From: Deltaproteobacteria bacterium
GTDB lineage: Bacteria > Myxococcota > JACPTQ01
NCBI GenBank assembly: GCA_016192705.1
Contig: JACPTQ010000028.1
Location: 33,300-97,299 of the forward strand
Length of the DNA stretch: 64,000 bases
Direction: 5' to 3'
The notes beneath the pieces were generated by a model that saw only the letters and a list, made by a program, of their open reading frames with translations, was not told the DNA's origin and searched no databases. Shown in pieces: positions 1 to 11,020 of this stretch. Within the stretch, counting starts at the first letter, position 1; every line of letters starts with the position of its first letter. A program made the translations under genes and the position numbers.

Positions 1-116
1 GGGAGAGCGCTGTCCCGCGCGAGCCGGGCTCGGGGACGACGGGACTGCCTCGCGGTTCCCAAGCCGACCAATCGATTGTGGAGATGCGGTGGCGACATTG
101 GCATCCCGTGGAGTGA
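1..116 (+). CDS. Possible 3' end of an upstream gene (partial)
   Basis: The frame beginning at base 3 is open from the left edge and stops at TGA 114-116. Its third codon positions are GC-rich like the other genes here, and the last residues read IVEMRWRHWHPVE. The fragment is too short to assign a family. It may simply be non-coding upstream sequence of the next gene, so confidence is low. Confidence 0.25.
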   Translation, partial: ESAVPREPGSGTTGLPRGSQADQSIVEMRWRHWHPVE

Positions 117-164
117 GCCGTTAAGATGAATTTGCGGTTTCACGATGAGCGATTGGAGAGTGTG

Positions 165-2546
165 ATGGTTCGACGCAATGTTTTCTCGTTCCTTGCGGTC
201 GGAATATTCTTCTTTGAAAACGGTTGTGCGCCCCCAGGATCTGGGCCGGGACCGGCCGATGGCGGCGATGCTGGAGCGGGCGCCGACGCCGGACCGGTTG
301 CGGACGCCGGACCGGATGCGGACGCGGGTGCGGTAGCGGATGCGGGACCGGTTGCGGACGCGGGTGCGGACGCCGGAACCGACGCTGGCCCAAGCGGTCC
401 CCCGACGATATCAGGGTTTAACCCGACCTCCGGCTACCTGAATGCGGCGGTCGTCATCACAGGCGCGAACTTTACGGGAGCGACGCAGGTGCGGTTTGGA
501 AGCAACAGCGCGACTTATACAATCGACGGCCCGACTCAGATCACCGCCCGCGTGCCGCTGAACGGTCAGACTGGGCAGGTCAACATTGAAGTTCAAGCCC
601 CGTCGGGTGCCTTCACTTCGCTCACCCCATTCACAATTCTCGAGTCGTACGGCGTGTGGCGCGAAGACGTCGATGCCTCGTATGCCAGCGCGGACGCTGG
701 ACTCACAGGGAACTTCCAATCGGGACAAAACGCCGACATCATGTTGTCGGGGATCGATTTTAACCAGACGGGCGGCCCGCTCCTTTTCAACCACCCCGGG
801 ACCTGCGCGAGCGACGGAACGCGCCTCTTTTTGGCCGATCGCAACAACAACCGAATTCTCGTTTGGTCAACGATCCCAACCGCAAACACCCCGCCCGATT
901 ACGTTTTGGGACAGCCCGACTTAACCTCGAACAACCCCGGCACGGGCCTCAACCAATTGAATTGGCCGGTCAGCGTCTCCGTGGGCGGCGGAAAACTCGT
1001 CGTTGCTGACACCGAGAACAATCGGCTCCTCCTCTGGGACTCGATCCCGACCGATGGTGGCCAGGCGGCGAATCGTTCAATTCAGATCACGGAGTGGCCT
1101 TGGGGCGTTTGGACGAACGGCACGAAACTCGCGGCGACGGCCACGCGTGGCGCGAAACTCCACGTTTGGGACAGTTTCCCGACGATGACAAATCAGGCGG
1201 CGACCCACACGATTACAGGGAACGGAATGGGGACGCCGCGAACCATCACGTCAAACGGCACCTATGTGATTGTCGGTGACCACAACGCGGTGACCGACGC
1301 CGGCGAGGGGCAGATGAACTTTTTCTGGACATCGTGGCCAGACGCGGATGACGCGGGTCCAACGTTTTCGCGGCGCCCGGTCGGCGACACAAATTATGGG
1401 TGGATGCAGGGCGAAATCACGGCTGACAATAAACTCGTCATGATCGGCCGCAGTCTCTTCATCTGGGACAGCCTCCCCACAAACGCGACGCAAGAACCGA
1501 ATCTCATCGTTGGTACGGGCGGCACTGGAAATCCGTCAACGTTTTATGACTTTACCGGAGGTGATGGGTCGGGCCTCTGTTTCGCCGCGGGTCGCCTCTT
1601 CGTGAGTCTATCGAATGGCAATCTTTTTGCGGCGTACAACGCGCTCCCGACCGATGCTGGACAGAAGCCTGACTTTGCAGTGGGTGCGCCCGACCTGACC
1701 ACCAACACGCTCAATGCAAACTATTTCATCACGAACCCAAACCCGACGACCGATGGCGTCAGCTTGTTTGCGTCGTCCGATTTCGACCGCGCCGTTTACG
1801 TCTGGAAGAAAATCCCGAACCAGAGCGGTGCCAGGCCAGATTACGTTTTTCACACCCCGATGGCTCCGTGGGACAGCGTCGCCTATGGAGGAAAACTTCT
1901 CGTCGCAGGCGGCGATCAGATTCTCGTCTGGAACACGCTTCCTACGAATGGCGCCTATCCCGACCGAAACTTTCAGGGCACGATCGGAATCGCCTCGTTG
2001 AACGGGGTGAATGGAGTTTCGTGGGATGGGACGTACTTCGCCGTGGCGAACGGTATGGCGGGAAAAATCTGGGTGTGGACGGGAATCCCCGATGCCGGGT
2101 CGAACCCGACATTCGTTTGGGAAACGCCCGGGCAACAGCCGAACCGACTGTCGAGCAATGGAACGCGACTCGTGACGGCGATCACGAATAACCAGCGCGT
2201 CGCGGTTTTTACGCTCACCGATCCCGACGCGGGTGCGCGCTATGTGCAGGGCGGGCCCGGAATGCAGCCGTTTAACTTGCCGGAGTCGGCGCTCTTGCGC
2301 GGGAGCACGCTCATCGTCGCTGACACCGGATTTCACCGCGTGCGCGTGTGGAACGACGTCGAGACGGCGATCGACGGCGGCGAATCGAATATCGTTCTCG
2401 GTGAAACGACGCTCTCGGACTATGTCCCCGAGATCGGGATCAACAAAGTTTTTTGGCCCGCGACGCTCGACTTTGACGGCGACTACCTTTGGGTTGGCGA
2501 ATACAAGTTCTCGGGGCGGCTTGTGCGGTATTCGATCCGACCGTAG
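165..2546 (+). CDS. Exported TIG/NHL-repeat lipoprotein
   Basis: The ATG at 165 is chosen over 126 because GGAGAG (155-160) precedes it and a signal-like sequence MVRRNVFSFLAVGIFFF follows at once. The Cys after ENG is a non-canonical lipobox candidate. Residues about 31-77 are an Asp-Ala-Gly/Val linker. Residues about 80-165 form an IPT/TIG immunoglobulin-like domain (PPTISGFNPTSGYLN). The remainder is a beta-propeller-like array with repeated units such as NRILVWSTIP and YVLGQPDLT, related to NHL repeats. The 793-aa protein is probably surface-anchored; such propellers usually bind ligands or proteins, but the partner is unknown. The GQPD-type repeat recurs in the lipoprotein at 50069-53710. 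Confidence 0.8.
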   Translation: MVRRNVFSFLAVGIFFFENGCAPPGSGPGPADGGDAGAGADAGPVADAGPDADAGAVADAGPVADAGADAGTDAGPSGPPTISGFNPTSGYLNAAVVITGANFTGATQVRFGSNSATYTIDGPTQITARVPLNGQTGQVNIEVQAPSGAFTSLTPFTILESYGVWREDVDASYASADAGLTGNFQSGQNADIMLSGIDFNQTGGPLLFNHPGTCASDGTRLFLADRNNNRILVWSTIPTANTPPDYVLGQPDLTSNNPGTGLNQLNWPVSVSVGGGKLVVADTENNRLLLWDSIPTDGGQAANRSIQITEWPWGVWTNGTKLAATATRGAKLHVWDSFPTMTNQAATHTITGNGMGTPRTITSNGTYVIVGDHNAVTDAGEGQMNFFWTSWPDADDAGPTFSRRPVGDTNYGWMQGEITADNKLVMIGRSLFIWDSLPTNATQEPNLIVGTGGTGNPSTFYDFTGGDGSGLCFAAGRLFVSLSNGNLFAAYNALPTDAGQKPDFAVGAPDLTTNTLNANYFITNPNPTTDGVSLFASSDFDRAVYVWKKIPNQSGARPDYVFHTPMAPWDSVAYGGKLLVAGGDQILVWNTLPTNGAYPDRNFQGTIGIASLNGVNGVSWDGTYFAVANGMAGKIWVWTGIPDAGSNPTFVWETPGQQPNRLSSNGTRLVTAITNNQRVAVFTLTDPDAGARYVQGGPGMQPFNLPESALLRGSTLIVADTGFHRVRVWNDVETAIDGGESNIVLGETTLSDYVPEIGINKVFWPATLDFDGDYLWVGEYKFSGRLVRYSIRP
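255..395 (+). repeat. Low-complexity Asp-Ala-Gly coding repeat
   Basis: This is an imperfect short-period GC-rich repeat (variants of GCGGACGCCGGACCG) inside the first lipoprotein gene. It encodes alternating DAG, DAGPV and DAGAV units, a flexible linker that holds the folded domains away from the membrane anchor. Its repetitiveness makes it prone to length change by slippage. Confidence 0.7.
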
Positions 2547-2593
2547 GTACGCTTTCATTGAATTGGGGTGAGCGTTCTGTCACCTTGGAGGTG

Positions 2594-5500
2594 ATGGCGA
2601 AAAGCGCAGTGCTCGCTGTGACCATCGCGCTCGTGTCGGTTGCTGGTTGCGGGAGAACGCCCCCTTTTATACCGAACGGAAATGGTGGTGATGCGGGGTC
2701 GACGTTGCCGACTGTCGCGTGCAGCGTCGCGGCGCAGAGCGTCGCCGAGTCGGTCGGAAGCGTGACGATCGCCGTGAGTTTGAGCGAGGCGAGCGTTGAT
2801 ACGGTGACGGTGCCGTACAGCGTGACGGGGACTGCGGCGAATCCTGGCGACCATGACCTCGCGGCGAGCGGGACGATTACGATCGCCGCCGGACAGACGA
2901 GCGCCAACCTGACATTCAATGTGGTGAACGACACGGGTGACGAGCCCGACGAGACGGTCGTGGTGACGCTCGGGACGCCGACGAACGCGATGCCGGGCGC
3001 GATCACTGTGCACACCGTGACGATCACCGACGACGATGCGACGCCGACGGTCGCCTTCACGGCGTCGAGCCAAAATTCGGCGGAGTGGGCCGGCACAATC
3101 ACGATTGCCGCGAGTTTGAGCGCGGCGAGCGGGCAGTCGGTGACCGTGCCTTACGGCGTGACGGGGACGGCGACCTACCCGACGGACCATAACCTCACAA
3201 GCGGGACGCTCACCTTCGCTGCGGGCGCGACGACGGCGAACATCACTTTCGCATTGCTCAACGATAATCTCGACGAAGTCGATAAGACGGTCATCGTAAC
3301 GATGGCGACGCCGACGGACGCGACGCTCGGTGCGACGACGGTCCACACGGTGACAATTACGGACGAAGATGCGCCGCCGACGGTTGCCTTCACGACGTCA
3401 GCCCAAACGGTCAGCGAAGCGGTCGGCACGGTGACGATCACTGCGAGCTTGAGCGTGGCGAGCGCGCTGGCCGTGACGGTGCCTTACACGCTAACGGGAA
3501 CAGCCGCGGCTCCGGGCGATCACAGCCTTACGAACGGCACGCTGGCGATTGCCGCTGGGTCGACGAGCGCGAACATCACGTTCACCGTTGTGAACGACAC
3601 GCTCGACGAACCCGACGAAACGGTCGTTGTGACGCTCGGGACGCCGGCGAACTCGATGCTTGGCTTGACGACGGTTCACACGGTGACGATTAACGACGAC
3701 GACGCGACGCCAACGGTCGCGTGGAGCGCGGCAGCGCAAACGGTCGCGGAGGGTGTTGGAACCGTGACACTCACCGCAAGTTTGAATGCGGTCAGTGCGC
3801 AAATGGTGACCGTGCCCTACACGGTGACCGGAACGGCGGCGAACCCGGCCGACCACAGCCTCGCGAACGGAGTGCTCACGATCGCCGCAGGGCAGACGAG
3901 CGCGGACGTCACGCTCACTGTCGTCAATGACCTTCTTGACGAGCTCGACGAGACGGTCATCGTGACGATGGGGACGCCGACGAACGCGACCGCGGGCGCG
4001 ACGACGGTCCACACGGTTACGATATCCGACGATGATGCGACGCCGACGTTCAGTTTTACGGCGGCGAGTCAAAGCGTCTCCGAATCGATCGGGACGGTGA
4101 CGATCCTCGGGAATCTGAGCGCCGAAAGCGGTCAGACCGTGACGATTCCTTACACGGTGACCGGCACGGCGGCGAACCCAGCCGACCACAACTTGGCGAG
4201 CGGGACGCTGACCTTAACGCCCGGGACGACGAGCGCGAACATCATCTTCAACGTGACGAACGATTCAGCTGACGAACTCGGCGAGACGGTGATTGTGACG
4301 CTCGGGACGCCGGCAAATGCGGCGCTCGGCGCGACGACGGCGCACACCGTGACGCTTACGGACGACGATGCGGTGCCGGTGGTTCAGTGGACTGCGCTCG
4401 CGCAGAGCGTCGCCGAGTCGATCGGGACGGTGACGGTCACCGCGAGCTTGAGCGCGCCGTCGTGGCAGGCCGTGACGGTGTCGTACAGCGTCTCCGGCAC
4501 GGCAACGAACCCGGCCGACCACAACCTCGCGAGCGGGTCGTTCACGATTAACCCGGGGCTGACGACGGGGACCGTGACGTTCAACGTGGTGAACGACGGC
4601 GTCATCGAATCGGCCGAGACGGTGATCGTGACGATGACGAGCGCGACGAATGCGACGCTCGGTGCGACGACGGTTCACACGGTCACGATCGTCGATGGCG
4701 CTGGGACGGTGGCGGAGGTGCGGGCTGGTGGCGAGCATACGTGCGCGCGGCTTTTGAATGGCAAGGTTCGCTGCTGGGGGCGAAACAATTACGGTCAGCT
4801 CGGCTACGGGAACACGAACGACATCGGCGACACGGAGCTGCCATCGACTGCGGGTGATGTGAGCGTCGGAGGGGATGTGGTACAAATAGCGCTCGGGTAT
4901 AGTCACACTTGTGCGCTCCTCTCGACCGGCAAGGTGCGCTGCTGGGGGCGCGACAACTTCGGTCAGCTTGGGTACGGCTCGCCAGAGAATAATATCGGCG
5001 ACGATGAACTGCCGTCGAGCGCGGGCGATGTCGACGTCGGTGGAATCGTGATCCAGATCACGGCGGGCGGGGAACATACGTGCGCACTGTTATCGACGCG
5101 AAAGGTGCGGTGTTGGGGGTACGGTCTTTACGGCCGGCTCGGTTACGGAAACACGAACATCATTGGCGACGACGAAGCGCCATGGACGGCTGGAGACGTG
5201 AGCGTCGGCGGCGACGTCGTCCAGATCGCCGCCGGCTGGTACCACACGTGCGCGCTGCTTGCGACCGGGAGGGTGCGGTGTTGGGGGGCTGGCGCGGACG
5301 GCCGCCTTGGCTACGGGAATCAGAACGATATCGGCGACAACGAGCTGCCGTCGAGCGCGGGGGATGTGAGCGTTGGCGGCGACGTGGCGCAGATTACCGC
5401 AGGGAACAACTATACTTGCGCGGTTCTGTCGACCGGCAAGGCCCGGTGCTGGGGTAATGGCGGGGATGGGCGGTTGGGGTACGGAAATACGAACAGCACT

Positions 5501-7127
5501 GCCGGCGGCTTGCCGTCCACAGCGGGCGATATCGCCGTCGGCGCAGATGTGGTGCAGATCGTTGCGGGCGGAAACCACACTTGCGCGCTTCTCGCTACGG
5601 GCAAGGTTCGATGTTGGGGAAAAAGCTGGGCAATGTTCTCGTATGGAGGCCAGCTGGGCTACGGGAACACGGTCTCGATCGGCGATGACGAGCTCCCCAC
5701 GGCCGCGGGCGACGTCGAGGTCGGGGGGACCGTCGTCCAAATCTCCGTGGGCAGCGTTCACACATGCGCGCTGCTTTCGACGGGGAAGGTACGCTGTTGG
5801 GGGTGGGGTGGTGAGGGACGGCTTGGACTTGGGATTGGTTGCTGTTTCGGGATCGGCGACGACCGACGACGAGCTGCCTATTACCGCTGGCGATGTGAGC
5901 ATCGGCGGGCCGCCGGGGGTGCGGCAGGTGGCGGCGGGCGATTCGCATACGTGTGCGGTGCTGTCGAGCGGCAAGGTGCGGTGCTGGGGACTCGCGGCGA
6001 GCGGGCAGCTCGGCTATGGCAATACGCAGAGCATCGGCGACGACGCGGGCGAAACTCCATCGACGGCGGGCGATGTCAGCGTTGGCGGCGATGCGATCCA
6101 AGTTGCGACGGGCGGCAATCACACTTGCGCGATCCTTTCGACGGGGCGCGTGCGCTGTTGGGGCCTCGGCGCGAGCGGGCAGCTCGGCTACGGCGCCGCG
6201 ACGAACATCGGTGACGACGCGGGTTCCGTGCCGTCGGACGCGGGCGACGTGAGCATTTACGCCGATTCTGGCGTCACCGAGATCGGCGCGGGCGCGAATC
6301 ACACCTGCGCGCTTATCGCGACGGGCAACGTTCGCTGCTGGGGACTCGGCGCAAGCGGCCAACTCGGCTACGGCAACACCGAGAATATCGGCGACGACGC
6401 GGGCGAACTCCCCTCGACTGTGGGCGATGTGAACGTCGGCGCGACCGTCAGCCAGATCGCCGTCGGCGCGAATCACACGTGCGCGGTCACATCGACGGGC
6501 ACGGTCCGATGCTGGGGCGAAGGCGCTTTTGGAAAACTCGGCTACGCGAGCACCACGTCGGTTGGCGACCTCGTCGTACCCGCGTCGGCTGGCGACGTTG
6601 GCGTTGGTGGTCTCGTGGTTCAGGTCGCCGCGGGCGCAAACCACACCTGCGCGCTCACCGCGACCGGAAACGTGCGCTGCTGGGGAAGCGCGGCGTACGG
6701 TCAGCTCGGCTACGGAAACACGATCGCCATCGGCGACACCGAGACGCCTTCGACGGCGGGCGATGTCAGCGTCTTTCCCGATGGCGGCATCGTGCAGCTC
6801 GCGGCGGGCGCGAATCATACCTGCGCGCTTCACGCGACGGGGAATCTCCGCTGCTGGGGGCGAAACAACGTCGGTCAACTCGGTTACGCGCACACGAACG
6901 ACATCGGCGATGACGCGGGCGAATACCCATCGACAGCGGGAGATGTCGGCCTCGACGGCGGCGCGATTCGGATCACCGCGGGCGCGTCGCACACCTGCGC
7001 GATCCTCGCGAGCGGGCAACTCCGCTGCTGGGGCCAGGGCGCAAGCGGCCGCCTCGGCTACGGCGCGACGACCGACATCGGCGACGACGAATTCCCCTTC
7101 GCCGCTGGCGACGTTTCGGTACAGTAA
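2594..7127 (+). pseudogene. Frameshifted Calx-beta/RCC1-repeat lipoprotein
   Basis: From ATG 2594 the protein begins MAKSAVLAVTIALVSVAGC, a good signal with lipobox VAGC. Six Calx-beta repeats of about 110 aa follow (nt 2705-4690), each with PYxVTGTA and DETVxVT-like cores. These resemble calcium-binding extracellular beta-sandwiches. Fourteen RCC1-type blades follow (nt 4715-7127), each with HTCALLxTGKVRCWG, GQLGYGNT and IGDDELPSTAGDV elements, numerically two seven-bladed propellers. In blade 7 the sequence CGACGAC is duplicated in tandem (5857-5870), so the first frame runs on as nonsense to a stop at 6214. The correct continuation lies in the next frame through 7127. Removing one copy restores IGDDELPITAGDVSIGG and a 1,508-aa protein. 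It could be a real frameshift, a phase-variable gene or an assembly error. Confidence 0.85.
5857..5870 (+). repeat. 7-bp tandem duplication causing a frameshift
   Basis: CGACGAC occurs at 5857-5863 and again immediately at 5864-5870. The flanking bases encode G-I-G-D-D before it and E-L-P-I-T-A-G-D-V after it, which join perfectly when one 7-bp copy is removed. This matches replication slippage. Confidence 0.85.
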
Positions 7128-7172
7128 CCAACCGATTGACGATTCCGTCTTGCTTTTCTATGGTGGTCTTCC

Positions 7173-8846
7173 ATGGCACAGAAACGCGCAAAGTTCATTG
7201 TTGTCACGGGTGGAGTTTTGTCGTCGCTCGGCAAAGGTCTCGCGGCCGCGTCGGTCGGCGCGCTCATGGAGAACCGTGGCCTCAAAGTCACGTTCGTGAA
7301 ACTCGACCCGTACATCAACGTCGACCCCGGCACGATGTCGCCATTTCAACACGGCGAAGTTTTCGTGACCGACGACGGCGCCGAAACCGACCTCGACCTC
7401 GGGCACTACGAACGGTTTTCGAGCGCGCGCATGGGCAAGCTCAACAACTTCACCACGGGGCAAGTTTATTACTCCGTCATCATGAAGGAGCGGCGCGGCG
7501 AATACCTCGGGCGCACGGTGCAAGTGATTCCGCACATCACCGACGAAATCAAACTCAACATTCACCGCGTCGCCGATGGCAACGACCTCATCATCGTTGA
7601 AGTCGGCGGCACGGTGGGCGACATCGAGAGCTTGCCGTTTTTGGAGGCTGTGCGACAGCTGCGCGTCGACCTCGGGCCCGAAAACGTTCTCAACATTCAC
7701 CTGACGTACGTGCCGTACATTGGCGCCGCGGGCGAACTCAAAACGAAGCCGACGCAGCACAGCGTTAAGGAGCTTTTGTCGATCGGAATTTCGCCCGACA
7801 TCTTGCTTTGCCGATGCGACCGGCAGTTGCCCAAAGACGTGAAGAGCAAGATTGCGCTCTTTTGCAACGTCGACCCGACGTGTGTTGTTGCCGCGCGCGA
7901 CGTCGAAACGATTTACGAAGTGCCGTCGGTCTTTCATGCGGAGGGCGTCGACGAAAAGGTCGCCGAGAAGCTCAACATTTGGTCGCGGGCGCCGTCGCTC
8001 GAGCGCTGGGAGCAAATCGTCGAGCGCGTGAAGCGGCCGTCGGGCGAGGTGTCGATCGGCATCGTTGGGAAATACGTCGACCTGCGCGAGTCGTACAAGA
8101 GTTTGAACGAAGCGTTGACGCACGGTGGGATCGCGAACGATTGCCGTGTACATCTCGATTACATCGATGCCGAAGCGCTCGACCAGGCGGGCCAGGCCGG
8201 GGAAGACGAGCGCGCGCTTGGGGTTTTGGCGAAAGTCGACGGTGTGCTGGTGCCTGGCGGATTTGGTGAACGCGGGATCGAGGGGAAGATTCGCGCGATC
8301 CGATATGCGCGGGAGGCGCGCGTGCCGTTTTTCGGGATCTGCCTCGGGATGCAGCTCGCGGTCGTCGAGTTTGCGCGGCACGTGTGCGGTCTCGCGCGGG
8401 CGAATTCGAGTGAGTTCGACAAAGATTCGCCGTATCCGGTTGTCGACTTGATGCCCGATCAGCGCGGTGTGACCGACAAGGGCGCGACGATGCGGCTCGG
8501 CGCGTACGACGCGGTTTTGGTCGAGGGGTCGCGCGCGCACGAGGTTTACGGCACGACGCAAATCAGCGAGCGGCATCGTCACCGCTACGAAGTGAACAAC
8601 GCTTTTCGCGATCAGATCGAAGCGGCTGGAATGCGATTTGGCGGCGTGTCGCCGGACGGTCGGCTCGTTGAGATGGCGGAAATCCAGGACCATCCGTGGT
8701 TTGTGGGTTGCCAGTTTCACCCGGAGTTCAAGTCGAAGCCGATCGACCCGCACCCGCTCTTTGCGAGATTTGTGCGTGCGGCGAAGATGGAGCGCGATCG
8801 GCGCGCCGAAGGGGTCTCAAGCAACGGCGCGCGGAGGTTGGCGTGA
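7173..8846 (+). CDS. pyrG: CTP synthase
   Basis: This enzyme makes CTP from UTP, ATP and glutamine in the cytoplasm. At 557 aa it is of normal length. The N-terminal amidoligase domain (about 1-270) begins with [15 protein letters not shown] and contains [20 protein letters not shown]. The C-terminal class I glutaminase domain has the nucleophile Cys390 in FFGICLGMQ and His516/Glu518 in CQFHPEF. All expected catalytic residues are visible. The stop codon overlaps the gmk GTG start as GTGA, so the two genes are translationally coupled. Confidence 0.98.
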   Translation: MAQKRAKFIVVTGGVLSSLGKGLAAASVGALMENRGLKVTFVKLDPYINVDPGTMSPFQHGEVFVTDDGAETDLDLGHYERFSSARMGKLNNFTTGQVYYSVIMKERRGEYLGRTVQVIPHITDEIKLNIHRVADGNDLIIVEVGGTVGDIESLPFLEAVRQLRVDLGPENVLNIHLTYVPYIGAAGELKTKPTQHSVKELLSIGISPDILLCRCDRQLPKDVKSKIALFCNVDPTCVVAARDVETIYEVPSVFHAEGVDEKVAEKLNIWSRAPSLERWEQIVERVKRPSGEVSIGIVGKYVDLRESYKSLNEALTHGGIANDCRVHLDYIDAEALDQAGQAGEDERALGVLAKVDGVLVPGGFGERGIEGKIRAIRYAREARVPFFGICLGMQLAVVEFARHVCGLARANSSEFDKDSPYPVVDLMPDQRGVTDKGATMRLGAYDAVLVEGSRAHEVYGTTQISERHRHRYEVNNAFRDQIEAAGMRFGGVSPDGRLVEMAEIQDHPWFVGCQFHPEFKSKPIDPHPLFARFVRAAKMERDRRAEGVSSNGARRLA

Positions 8847-9484
8847 GGGACGAAGTGGAGGTTGTCGGCGACGACGCGGAAGGTGAGGGGGGCAAGAGGC
8901 GCGGGCTGCTCGTTGTCGTTTCGGCGCCGAGTGGGGCTGGGAAAAGCACGATTGTTAAGGGGCTGCTTGAGGGCGATGAGAATCTGCGGCTTTCGGTTTC
9001 GATGACGACGCGGGTTCCGCGCGAGGGAGAGGTTGATGGCGTCGATTACCGATTTATCGACGACGCGACGTTCGATCGCGTAGTCAAGGATGACGGGTTC
9101 GCCGAGTGGGCCGAGGTTCACGACCATAAATACGGGACGCCCGCCGATTTCATTGAGGCGGAGACGGAGGCTGGGCACGACGTTCTGCTCGACATCGACG
9201 TGCAAGGGGCGCGCGCAATCCGCGAAGGGTATCCGGATGCGGTCCTCGTTTTCATCGCGCCGCCGTCGGTCGAGGAACTCGAACGGCGCCTGCGTTCGCG
9301 CGGCACCGAAGACGCCGAGGAGATTGAGCGGCGACTCGCGACCGGCGTTCAAGAGCTCGATGCGTGGCCCGACTACGATTACCTCGTTGTGAACGACGAC
9401 GTCGGAACGGCGGTCGACACGATCTTCGCGATCATCACGGCCGAGCTTCACCGCACCGCGCGTCTCGATTCGGCGAAGGAGTGA
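8843..9484 (+). CDS. gmk: Guanylate kinase
   Basis: This enzyme phosphorylates GMP or dGMP to the diphosphate using ATP. The GTG at 8843 is chosen as the start: it overlaps the pyrG stop (GTGA) and has GGAGG at 8832-8836. Longer readings would lie inside pyrG. The 213-aa product has a P-loop SAPSGAGKS (27-35), the GMP-binding region with [19 protein letters not shown], the HDHKYGTP motif and [10 protein letters not shown] short acidic leader of about 20 residues precedes the usual N-terminus. The neighbours suggest a nucleotide-supply pair with pyrG. Confidence 0.96.
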   Translation: MRDEVEVVGDDAEGEGGKRRGLLVVVSAPSGAGKSTIVKGLLEGDENLRLSVSMTTRVPREGEVDGVDYRFIDDATFDRVVKDDGFAEWAEVHDHKYGTPADFIEAETEAGHDVLLDIDVQGARAIREGYPDAVLVFIAPPSVEELERRLRSRGTEDAEEIERRLATGVQELDAWPDYDYLVVNDDVGTAVDTIFAIITAELHRTARLDSAKE

Positions 9485-9518
9485 GCGAACGTCGTTTCCT
9501 GGGGCGATGCATCACGAA

Positions 9519-10286
9519 CTATGTGCCTTCGCCAACCACGAGCGGTCGCTGATCCTCGCTGAGCGCGGCGGCCACCACATCGTGAACGAACTCCGCGTGC
9601 GCGCGGGCCGTCTTTGTCGTCCACGACGTTGTTTCGATCGCGGGAAGAACGTCGATGGGGACGTCGATGCGATTGAGATCGAGAGAGCCTTTTTGCCACG
9701 TGCGGTGCAGGCCGTGGAAAACAATCGGGACCACGGGGAGGCCTGTGGCAACCGCGAGGTGAACGAATCCCGGTTTAAACGGCTGAAGCCGCCCATCGCG
9801 GCTGCGCGTCCCTTCGGGCATGATCCAGATGCCGAGTCTGTATTTTTTGACGAGCTGCACAGCTTCGTCGACGGCGCCAATGGCGCGCGCGCGATCGGCG
9901 CGGTCGATGAGCAGGTGTCCGGAAAGGAGGTAGAGCTGACCGAAGAATGGGACTTTCGTGATCTGCTTTTTTGCGATTCCGCAACCGCCCACGGGGCACA
10001 GCCAAATCGAGAGGAAGACGTCGAGCGTCGACGTGTGGTTGGCGACGTAGATGGCGGGGAAGTTGTCGCGGATGCGTTCGCGGTGACGCACAATGGGAGT
10101 CGCGCCCGCGAGGCGCGTGACGGTGTAGCCCACCGACTTTCCATAGACGTTGCAGAGTTTGATTCGAACGTGCCGCCAAGGAAAGAGGAGCAATGCGGCG
10201 CAAAAGAACAACGCGGTCGCAATCGCGAAGGCGATGAATCCAAAGAAGATGCGAACGATCGAGGCGGGGCCGGGCATTCGACGCAT
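9519..10286 (-). CDS. plsC: 1-acyl-sn-glycerol-3-phosphate acyltransferase (PlsC family)
   Basis: This is a membrane-associated acyltransferase that makes phosphatidic acid from lysophosphatidic acid. Start at 10286 (MRRMPGPASIV) is chosen because it lies just after the upstream stop (10295), and longer readings would run through that gene. The 255-aa protein has an N-terminal membrane segment (about 11-37), the catalytic NHxxxxD motif (NHTSTLD, His84 and Asp89) and the substrate motif PEGTRSR (157-163). It is probably co-transcribed with the upstream small lipoprotein gene and is convergent with gmk. Confidence 0.9.
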   Translation of the reverse strand: MRRMPGPASIVRIFFGFIAFAIATALFFCAALLLFPWRHVRIKLCNVYGKSVGYTVTRLAGATPIVRHRERIRDNFPAIYVANHTSTLDVFLSIWLCPVGGCGIAKKQITKVPFFGQLYLLSGHLLIDRADRARAIGAVDEAVQLVKKYRLGIWIMPEGTRSRDGRLQPFKPGFVHLAVATGLPVVPIVFHGLHRTWQKGSLDLNRIDVPIDVLPAIETTSWTTKTARAHAEFVHDVVAAALSEDQRPLVVGEGT

Positions 10287-10294
10287 CGTACGTT

Positions 10295-10939
10295 TCAGTT
10301 CGTCGCGGAGCAACCGCCGTCGGTGCACGATTCGCCGAACGCGCAATCTTCGGCGCCGCGGCAGATCGACGGTAAGCATCGATTTAACGTGCAGCGACGC
10401 GACGGGCCAGGACACCCGCCACCGTCGGCCGTACACGCATCCGGGAGGCGGCAATATCCGAACGCGCACTGGAATCCGGCGGCACACAAAGCGTCAGCGG
10501 TGCATCGCGCCGGAAGGCAGAGGCCGCCCGCGCAGGCGTCGCCTCCCGAACAGGTCGCCGACGCATCACATGCCGCTTCCGGATCGTTGCGAATCTCGAT
10601 TGCGATGAGCGTCGATGTCGTTGCACCGCGGTCGTCGGTTGCGCCAACGGTGACGTCGAACGTTCCGGTTGAGAGGAAGATGTGCGTCGAAATCGTTTGC
10701 GACGAGTCCGAGCGCGGCGTGCCATCGGCGGCGAAAACAAAGTAGTTGGTGATGCGTCCGTCGGGGTCGTAGGTGTCAGAGAGGTCGTACGATACGTTGG
10801 CGTTGATGAGAGCGCGCGGTGGAACAACCACCGATAGAATTGGGCTTAGGTTTGCAACGGTTGCGGGAGGAGCCGAATCGTCGGCGCAAGCAACGGGCAT
10901 GATGGCAAGCGCGAGCCGTATTCGCCGAAATCGGCGCAT
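10295..10939 (-). CDS. Small lipoprotein with PKD-like and Cys-rich modules
   Basis: This 214-aa protein starts MRRFRRIRLALAIMPVAC, a short signal with a possible lipidated Cys. Residues about 28-115 resemble a PKD or Ig-like fold (YDLSDTYDPDGRITNYFVFAADG, then TFDVTVGATDDRGA). Residues 118-214 are a run of Cys-rich modules of the CxxxxxCxxGFxCxxGxC type common in Myxococcota surface proteins. Its function is unknown. Only 8 nt separate it from plsC downstream, suggesting one transcript. Confidence 0.75.
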   Translation of the reverse strand: MRRFRRIRLALAIMPVACADDSAPPATVANLSPILSVVVPPRALINANVSYDLSDTYDPDGRITNYFVFAADGTPRSDSSQTISTHIFLSTGTFDVTVGATDDRGATTSTLIAIEIRNDPEAACDASATCSGGDACAGGLCLPARCTADALCAAGFQCAFGYCRLPDACTADGGGCPGPSRRCTLNRCLPSICRGAEDCAFGESCTDGGCSATN

Positions 10940-11020
10940 GCTCTAAAGGTAGCACAGGCGCGATGCGTGAGTGTGGGGAGCAGGTATCGTGGTCGTTGTC
11001 GTAGCGGAGCCGGTCACGCG

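Noticed and set aside
255-395. Possible CRISPR-like array
   Set aside because: Units are very short, in frame and encode DAG linkers; no spacers.
7158-8753. 531-aa open frame antisense to pyrG
   Set aside because: It mirrors pyrG codons, is Arg-rich and has no motifs; GC-rich third positions create such shadows.
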